Assembly (NCBI GenBank): GCA_000827265.1
Contig: KN834864.1
Location: 1 to 26,331 of the forward strand
Reading direction: 5' to 3'
DNA length: 26,331 nt
Source: Collybiopsis luxurians FD-317 M1
Taxonomy: Eukaryota; Basidiomycota; Agaricomycetes; Agaricales; Omphalotaceae
Positions 20,757-26,331 of the stretch are shown piece by piece (the first letter of the stretch is position 1; every line of letters begins with the position of its first letter). The position numbers and the translations under genes are program-made. Below the pieces are notes generated by a model that saw only the letters and a list, made by a program, of their open reading frames with translations, was not told the DNA's origin and searched no databases.

Positions 20757-23286
20757 CAGTTGATTTCCTCATGTGGAATAAGAATATCCACCATATGGCA
20801 TAGGAATATGCCTTCCCAGCAAAGGGAGGTGGGGATATTCCATCAAACTGTAATCTGGAATATGGAATGAGGATTCAAGAGGGTATATTCCATATGAGAT
20901 GGCCATCTTGGGCACTGCATCTAAGTTCAAACTCAAAATTACATAAGGTTTTTGTCAAATATTCAACTCTGAAAGAAATTACTACTGGTTTCTCTTTGAT
21001 GGCACCCACCTCTGAGTCTTCTCCTAAGAAGTGTAAAGTTTGTGAGAAGGTTAAAAAGCCCACTCAAACTAAGCCTAGGAAGCCTCACAAGAAAAGTGAT
21101 ACACCTTGAACAACCACCAAACTACTGAAACAGACTAATGAAGACCTCACTCTCTTTGACTGGCTTCAGGTTCTTGAGTTCAAAGATGCTTATCCAGACT
21201 TGACTCAGAAGGAAATCGTTGAGCATTTTGCTACTCATCTGTCAGGTGTCTTGAAGTTTACCCAAGGAGCTCTGTCAAAGAAGCTCAAGAACCAAGCTAA
21301 ACTGGAGGCATGAGTTTCTTCTAATCCAAATGCCCTGTCTGAGAAGCAGGCTCACATTGTCACCCAACCTGATGTTGAAGAGGCTCTGTACCTTTGGCAT
21401 CAGGATCAGCTACAAAAGGGTAACTCTGAGTCAGTCACTGGTCCAATGCTTACAGCCAAGTGTGCAAGACTCAAGGAACTGTTTAAGGTTTTGGACAAGG
21501 AGCATCTCAAAGGGTCTGGATGGCTGACATTGTACAAGTGAGCCTACAAGTTTAAGGAGAGGTGTCATCATGGTGAATCAGGATCTGTAGATCCAAGATT
21601 TGTTGCTGCAGAGCATATTCAGATGCATCAGATTCTGGCCAAATACTCTCCAAAGGATTGCTGGAATGTTGACAAGAGCAGTTTCTTTCCCCATGCACCT
21701 CCAGATTGAGCCTTATGTGCTGCTCCCCTGCCAGGAAAAAAAATTGACAAATTCCAAATCACTGCCTTGTTCTGTTGCAATTCTGAAGGAACTGAGAAGA
21801 TGGCTCTTATGTTCATTGGGAAGGTGAAGCAGCCACAATGCTTTAACAAGAAAGATCCAGTGCAGATGTGACCCTCTCTTTATTATTTTGCCAACAAGAA
21901 AGCTTGGATGACAGTGGTGCTGTTTGAAGAGTAAGTTTTGGTGACTGCTGATAATCTGTATCATTAACAATTGGTCAGATGGGTCTGAAAGCTTGATCTC
22001 AAGTTGGGGTGGGAGCATTGCAAAGTCTGTTTGACTCTTGACAATTTTTCCAGTCACTACATTGACTACAAGCTGCAGAACATTGACCTGCAGTATTTTG
22101 AGCCTAATCTCACCTCCCATGTTCAGCTGTTGGATGGCAGAATCATACAGTGTGTCAAAGCAAAGTATCAAACAAAGCTTTCACTCTGGGCTCTGGACAG
22201 GGATGATGCTGGTGAAAAAGACATCTTTCACATTAACTTGCTCTCTGCCATGTGACTCTTGAAGGAATCCTGGGACAATATCAGCACTGAGACAATTGCT
22301 AACTGCTGGAAGCATGTTGACATTAGTCCAGGTGACCACAAAGAGTGGGAAGACATCTTTGTTGATCCAGATGCACCTGATGATCAGTCAGATGCTGGGT
22401 CTGAAGATGTTCAGATGCTTGACATTGATCAGTCTGATCCCAGAGTGCTGCACTGGGGATGGGACATTATCCTAGCCTTTGCCGAGAGCAAGTGGACATT
22501 GCCTCAGGTTGAGGATCAGATGCAAGGTGTCTTAGGACTTGCGTATGATCCAAAAGACTGGCAAGCTGGATTTGATGCTGTCCTCAATGTGGAAGGAGAT
22601 TCAGCTGCAGCACTCGAAGCTGTCAAAGTACTCATGTCCACCTCTTCATCTGGAAAGCCAGCCTCTTTTCAAATGCAGCCAGAATTTGCCAAGAATCCTG
22701 AGTTGAAGATGGCAGAGAATCAGCTGATGGATGCCATGAATGCTTTGAAGGAGTGCAATTGTATCAAGGGTGACATTCCCTCAATTGATGATCTTCTCAA
22801 TCCACCCATTGAGCACATGGATGTGGACAGTGAGGCAACTGATCACTTTGCTGATGGAGAGAAGAGGCTTGCACAGATTGTTCAGAAGAAAAATTTGGGA
22901 GCAGATGACAAGAAAGAGGAGGGCTCCAATGACAAGGAAGGCAAGTTCCATTTTGATAAAGAGAAGGCTTTGGCTGCAGCCTCATTTCTTGCATCTGTTT
23001 GTGTTAATTGAGGGGATTTGGAGTGTTCATTAGCTTTAGGCCAGTATCTGACAAAGTTTTGTGGGGAAGTCAGAAAGGAAATTGAGGAATCAAAGATGCA
23101 GACCACTCTTCATGACCATTGGGTAGCCAAGTAGTGTATAAACTCATATAGAGCAGTAGAACTTGTATATACATCAAATTCAAACAAAATAAAGTCAGTT
23201 TTTACAAGATATATTGTATGGAATAACTGTCATATGGAATATGGTCTGGGCCTACCCAACAATATTCCATATGAGATAATCAACTG
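20757..23286 (+). mobile_element. pogo/Fot1-type DNA transposon (Tc1/mariner superfamily)
   Basis: The element is 2530 bp and has inverted repeats: CAGTTGATT at the left and its complement at the right, about 21 of 24 bases matching. It is flanked by TA on both sides (20755-20756 and 23287-23288), the expected target of this superfamily. GGAATAT motifs recur inside both ends. It encodes a decayed transposase on the plus strand and sits within the solo LTR, so it arrived after the LTR. Confidence 0.9.
20999..23011 (+). pseudogene. pogo-like transposase, inactivated by seven TGA stops
   Basis: One frame from an ATG at 20999, with a 48-bp intron at 21931-21978 (GTAAGT to CAG), reads through the whole protein apart from stops at 21107, 21311, 21539, 21707, 21869, 21986 and 22253. 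All seven are TGA; there is no frameshift. A basic Lys-rich start is followed by a CENP-B/Tc5-type helix-turn-helix region (LTQKEIVEHF and LYLWHQDQLQKG). The DDE_1 catalytic core follows: NVDKS, then FCCNSEGTEKMALMFIGK, then the LTLDNFSSHY aspartate and VQLLDGRIIQCVKAKY. ISTETIANCWKHVDI and an acidic C-terminal tail close it. The TGA codons stand where relatives commonly have arginine (for example after APPD). The protein should be non-functional. Confidence 0.87.
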
Positions 23287-23458
23287 TATATACATTTGAT
23301 CCAACCTTCCTATCTGTAGTCCCAGGAACAACTGAACAACCATTCCTCCCATGATGCATGCTAATTCACCTCTTTTTGTGTCACAAGGACTGTGGATCTC
23401 ACATCAGCCTGAACAGAGATCACTTCTTTTAGTCACTTTTGTGGGAATCTACTAGTAC

Positions 23459-23466
23459 TATAAAAG
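23459..23466 (+). promoter_or_regulatory. TATA box inside the solo LTR
   Basis: TATAAAAG lies about 460 bp before the right end of the LTR. A U3 promoter is expected in such a place if the LTR reads on the plus strand. No functional evidence. Confidence 0.4.
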
Positions 23467-23635
23467 GCACATGAACACTATATACAGTTTCTTACACTGT
23501 TATTACCTGAACCACTATCTTGTTTGCTTATTTTCTTCTTTTTCCACTATCAAGTTTTGTATACTTTTTCTTCTGATTACTGAATATGAACACTCTTGTA
23601 ATGAATACACTGATTTTATGCACTAACAAGACCCC

Positions 23636-23659
23636 GCAATGTACTTCTAAGTACATTGC
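23636..23659. repeat. perfect short hairpin in the LTR
   Basis: GCAATGTACTT is followed after two bases by its exact complement, AAGTACATTGC. The arms are 11 bp and the loop is CT. It lies downstream of the TATA box, where the transcribed R/U5 part of an LTR would be. Confidence 0.6.
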
Positions 23660-23914
23660 ACCTCTGGAAGACCCTCAACAACATCTATACAATGCCATCT
23701 CAGGTTCACATGACAGCTGACCATCCTACATTTGGGTTCTATTTACCTGCATACTGCTCTGTGCATGTCCCATCTTGACCATGGATTCTGTTCAACAGGA
23801 CATTGTAGCCTCTTCTGCCAGACCCTGAAGAGCTCAACCCATAGTAAACCCTTCTGTTGTACAGCTAATTACTCTTTTACACACTTAAATACACCTTATC
23901 TTACCATTTGGCTT

Positions 23915-24139
23915 GGGTCTAACAGGAGCAATCAAGCTAGAATTGCTTTCCTTCCTCTCCAATTTCTATCATTGATATTCCCTCACACTCCCATCTAGCT
24001 AGCAAGTTCTCTGCACCCTCTGGCCTGTCTTTAACCATTGCAGCAAGAAGGTGGGTCTAACAGGAGCAATCAAGCTGGGATTGCTTTCCTTCCTCTCCAA
24101 TTTCTGTCATTGATATTCCCTCACACTCCCATCTAGCTA
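23915..24139. repeat. 138-bp tandem duplication of LTR end plus NLR coding sequence
   Basis: The unit at 23915-24052 starts with the last 10 bases of the LTR (GGGTCTAACA), continues through the GGAGC duplication and NLR coding sequence, and ends CAGCAAGAAGG. A second copy starts at 24053, is interrupted at 24139 by the second CATCAG element, and resumes at 24878. I see five differences between copies, all transitions. The first copy keeps the uninterrupted CTAGCTAGCAAG site into whose twin the MITE inserted. Confidence 0.82.
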
Positions 24140-24875
24140 CATCAGGAAAAATAGCCTGAGCTTGTGGTTAAATTATGACAACCTCAAGAAACCTAAGAAG
24201 CATAGGGGACCTCAAGCACTTAGGTTACCTAGGTTGTCCTAGGTTGGCTCAGGTTGCCCCAGGTTGCATAAAGGGTTAATAAGTTAAAATAATATATCTT
24301 TATATATTACTGTATGTACTCTATTCTACTGTATGTAGTGAGCTATTGTACTTGTATAGTAGTGGTAGTAGTAGTATTGAACTTGTACATATTTTATGTA
24401 TAGTACATATAGTGTACATTTTTGTCAGGTATTATACTTTATAATGTATTACAGTATACTAGTATTAACCTAATATACTCAAGTACAGTATTTCAGTCCA
24501 GTAAAGAACTTATACATATATATATAGTGTGTATATAGTATGGTATAATTGTGATATACTTGTTTTGACCATGTGAAAATTATTTTGATTGTAGACAGCT
24601 CATGGAGTTGCATTATGTGACTTATGTCAAATTTCAGTTTCTATGAGTAATCTGCAATTAAGAAGGTGTTCTTGTCAGGATAGATTAAAGCATAGTTATA
24701 TATATTCAATATAATTTTGCCTTATTTGGTAATATTTACAGCATCACTCCTCAGGTATCTTTGGGATACCTGAGGTTCACCTAGGTTGCACAGGTCACCT
24801 AGGTCACCCAGGTCCCTCAGGTTGCTTCAGGTTGCCTCCTAGGTAACCTGAGGCCAAGACTATTTTTTTCTGATG
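24140..24875. mobile_element. non-autonomous DNA element, CATCAG family, 736 bp
   Basis: The ends are CATCAGGAAAAATAG at the left and the complement of CTATTTTTTTCTGATG at the right, flanked by TA on both sides (24138-24139 and 24876-24877). The empty site survives in the neighbouring duplicate (CTAGCTAGCAAG), which confirms the boundaries. CCTAGG, ACCTGAGG and AGGTTGC motifs cluster just inside both ends (about 24180-24275 and 24760-24855). The centre is very AT-rich with many TATAGTA-like runs. There is no reading frame. Its CATCAG ends and subterminal clusters relate it to the element at 16886. Confidence 0.85.
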
Positions 24876-25934
24876 TAGCAAATTCTCTGCACTCTCTGGC
24901 CTGTCTTTAACCATTGCAGCAAGAAGGCAGATAGCCAATGGAATTCCAGCTAATTTCTTCAATAAGTTAATAGAACTTTCATCTGGATCTTTTTTGACAA
25001 AATTCTTAAAGAGCTGAATCAATTGATTAAGAGCTAGTTCACCCATAGTAATTTTCTTCCAAATAATGGAGGTTCTGGGCTCTTGATTTCCACGCATGGT
25101 TACTACCAATCCCAGAGAAGTAATTCCATGTAGGCTATCTAGAAGCATATGCAAGTTTCTACAGCTGGTGTCTGTAGACTCTCAGAGAGTCTCAAAATTG
25201 TCAAGGCATAGCAAAGTTGACTTTTTCTGTAGAAATACCAAGACCTGGCTTTGAACCCAAATATTGTCTTGTCTTTGCATTAGCCCATTTCCATCAGAGC
25301 TTGAAAATGGTATTTCAACCAGCAGGCTAATTGCCATTTGTGTCCACAGTTGATCCACATTCATTATACCTTCACAGGATATGAAGTATCTTGCAGAGTA
25401 TTTCAGTTGTATTTCATCATTGTAGAAAGTCATTAATGCAAAAGTTGTTTTGCCCATTCCTTCCACTCCCATTACTGCAAGATGTGGGGCAGAATCTTTG
25501 ATGAGGATATCAACAGCCTCCTGCATCTGGATGCCCTGTCCAATAAATAATTCAGGCTTTGAAGGGATCAAAGTGTGTAATTTGTCATTTCTGGACAGCC
25601 TTAAATAAATATATGGATTGTTTTAGGGTCTAAAAAGAGAAACAATGTCTTAACTCATATGTTTGGTCAACTTCCAGCTGTTTAAAGTGGATTTCCATAA
25701 TAACTTGCATCTGATTCATTGTAAGTATAATCCTTTTGTAAGACCAGGAAAGCATCTTACATTGAAATGGGTCTGGGCTTCACTCAATTCTTTGTCACAA
25801 TCATCAAGAAATGACTTCATCTTCCTTCTTTTGGTAATTGTTTGCAGCCAAGATAAAGTCTTCTGTGTTTCCAGTTTTTCAGATACTCTAGTCAACACTC
25901 TGACATTTGTCGTAAAGCTGGTACGAACATCCAT

Positions 25935-26331
25935 TCCTAACCCCTATTCATTTCTCTTTTACTATACATCTTTCACATGACCGCGTTTATGACTAACTTT
26001 CATATCAATACCTTTTGGACATACAACTCCTCCCTATCTCCACTCCACACAGTATCATTGTTCTTTTTCTATTTTGTTCCCACTGTCATTGTTTTATTAA
26101 TGAACTGTCCTTGTTTCTCTTCTTGCATCTGTTGCATGACCACATGCTCCATACTTTTTATTCTTGTAGCTGTCACTTAGCTATTGTCTTCCAGTAGCAT
26201 TAGTTTCTCGTCTTATCCTCCAGTAGCATTAGTCTCTCTTACAGCTTACTACAGTATATATACCTACCACCTGTAACCTGAGTCCCTATCTTGACCTCTC
26301 TGTCAATTGGGACCAGGTGAGTATCCTGCTT
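25935..26331. other. upstream flank of the broken NLR gene
   Basis: CpG-poor sequence 5' of the NLR start. On the minus strand a TATATATA stretch near 26253-26262 could be a promoter element. A TTAG directly before the proposed start ATG could alternatively be a splice acceptor, so a further 5' exon outside the window cannot be excluded. Confidence 0.35.
26190..26238. repeat. two-copy direct repeat, 29-bp period
   Basis: TCCAGTAGCATTAGT followed by TTCTC or CTCTC occurs at 26190 and again at 26219. No associated element seen. Confidence 0.5.

Larger units (their letters stand above)
20669..23924 (+). mobile_element. solo LTR of a retrotransposon, interrupted by a pogo element
   Basis: The element begins TGTTATGCCC and ends GGGTCTAACA, so it has the TG...CA ends of an LTR. 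The 5-bp target duplication GGAGC is present on both sides (20664-20668 and 23925-23929). Without the nested transposon it is about 724 bp. There is no internal region and no second LTR, so it is a solo LTR left by recombination. A TATA box (23459-23466) followed by transcribed-looking sequence supports plus orientation, but since both ends read TGTTA/TAACA orientation is not certain. Taking it out joins the NLR frame as LDCSIHLSVNSSSMKPEW. Confidence 0.82.
16709..25934 (-). pseudogene. broken NLR/STAND receptor: helical N-domain, NB-ARC, TPR repeats
   Basis: From the right, the exons are 25934-25761, 25710-25655 and 25599 onward. The N-terminus (SFLDDCDKELSEAQTHFN, then EIHFKQLEVDQTYE) resembles MLKL/HeLo-like helical domains. 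The NB-ARC part shows a P-loop GVEGMGKTT, Walker B LLCLDNFE, sensor LGLVVTMRG and LAGIPLAI. About eleven TPR units of some 40 residues follow, typified by LGDLYTKMDKPKEAQ, ending at a stop at 16709. Such receptors act in fungal non-self recognition and programmed cell death. Damage: stops at 25182-25184 (TGA), 20339-20341 (TAG), 19994-19996 (TAA), 19440-19442, 19200-19202 and 18427-18429 (all TGA); frameshifts near 20540 and 19712; four element insertions; and a 138-bp tandem duplication. Removing the insertions leaves about 3.1 kb, normal for the family. Confidence 0.85.
16441..26331. other. CpG-depleted, repeat-rich block
   Basis: By eye I count about 19 CpG dinucleotides in these 9.9 kb, although single 60-base lines to the left often contain three to five. 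The loss covers the NLR exons and introns as well as all the inserted elements. TpG and CpA are abundant. This is what cytosine methylation followed by deamination leaves behind. The left limit lies between about 16,440 and 16,560. Confidence 0.85.

Noticed and set aside
21931..21933. TAA in the pogo transposase as an eighth stop
   Set aside because: It is the start of a GTAAGT donor; splicing 21931-21978 restores EEWV...KLDLKL in the conserved region.
22259..23011. Separate 250-residue gene on the plus strand
   Set aside because: It is the C-terminal part of the transposase after the last TGA stop: same frame, and it starts with the conserved SWDNISTETIANCWKH segment.

Overview
The window is fungal nuclear DNA, most likely from an agaricomycete basidiomycete. 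The genes carry many short GT-AG introns (mostly 38-60 bp). They include an ALG5 glycosyltransferase, a PAQR/hemolysin-III membrane protein, a secreted GH13 alpha-amylase, and a lineage-expanded membrane protein family of a type common in mushroom-forming fungi. No tRNA, rRNA, CRISPR array or prokaryotic operon was seen.

The window splits into two very different halves. Positions 1 to about 16,440 are ordinary gene space with abundant CpG. They hold three paralogous multi-pass membrane proteins of unknown function (413-1898 minus, 2837-4628 minus, 8626-10266 plus), dolichyl-phosphate beta-glucosyltransferase ALG5 (5280-6620 minus), and a tentative small Cys-rich protein (7041-7541 minus). They also hold a tentative spliced gene (10484-10958 minus) divergent from a PAQR-family protein (11076-12360 plus), and an alpha-amylase whose last three exons add a ricin-B-type beta-trefoil carbohydrate-binding domain (12967-16139 plus).

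From about 16,440 to the right edge, CpG nearly vanishes (I counted about 19 CpG in 9.9 kb by eye). This half is essentially one broken gene on the minus strand, a STAND/NLR-type receptor. It has an N-terminal helical (MLKL/HeLo-like) segment, an NB-ARC ATPase and about eleven 40-residue TPR repeats. The gene is split by four independent insertions: a 1329-bp CATCAG-ended MITE-like element (16886-18214), a roughly 634-bp hAT-like non-autonomous element packed with AGGTTC repeats (18563-19196), a solo LTR (20669-23924), and a second 736-bp CATCAG-ended MITE (24140-24875). The LTR carries a nested pogo/Fot1-type DNA transposon (20757-23286). Target-site duplications can be read for all of them, although the hAT-like one is imperfect, and removing each insertion restores the NLR reading frame across its junction. 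A 138-bp tandem duplication made after the LTR insertion keeps an empty copy of the second MITE's target, so part of the order of events can be read.

The pogo transposase is interrupted by seven in-frame stops, all TGA. This is the signature of CGA to TGA decay at methylated CpG and matches the regional CpG loss. The most noteworthy items are the sharp CpG boundary, the NLR treated by the genome like a repeat and carrying a readable insertion history, the uncharacterised three-member membrane protein family, and the amylase-lectin fusion built across an unusually long intron.
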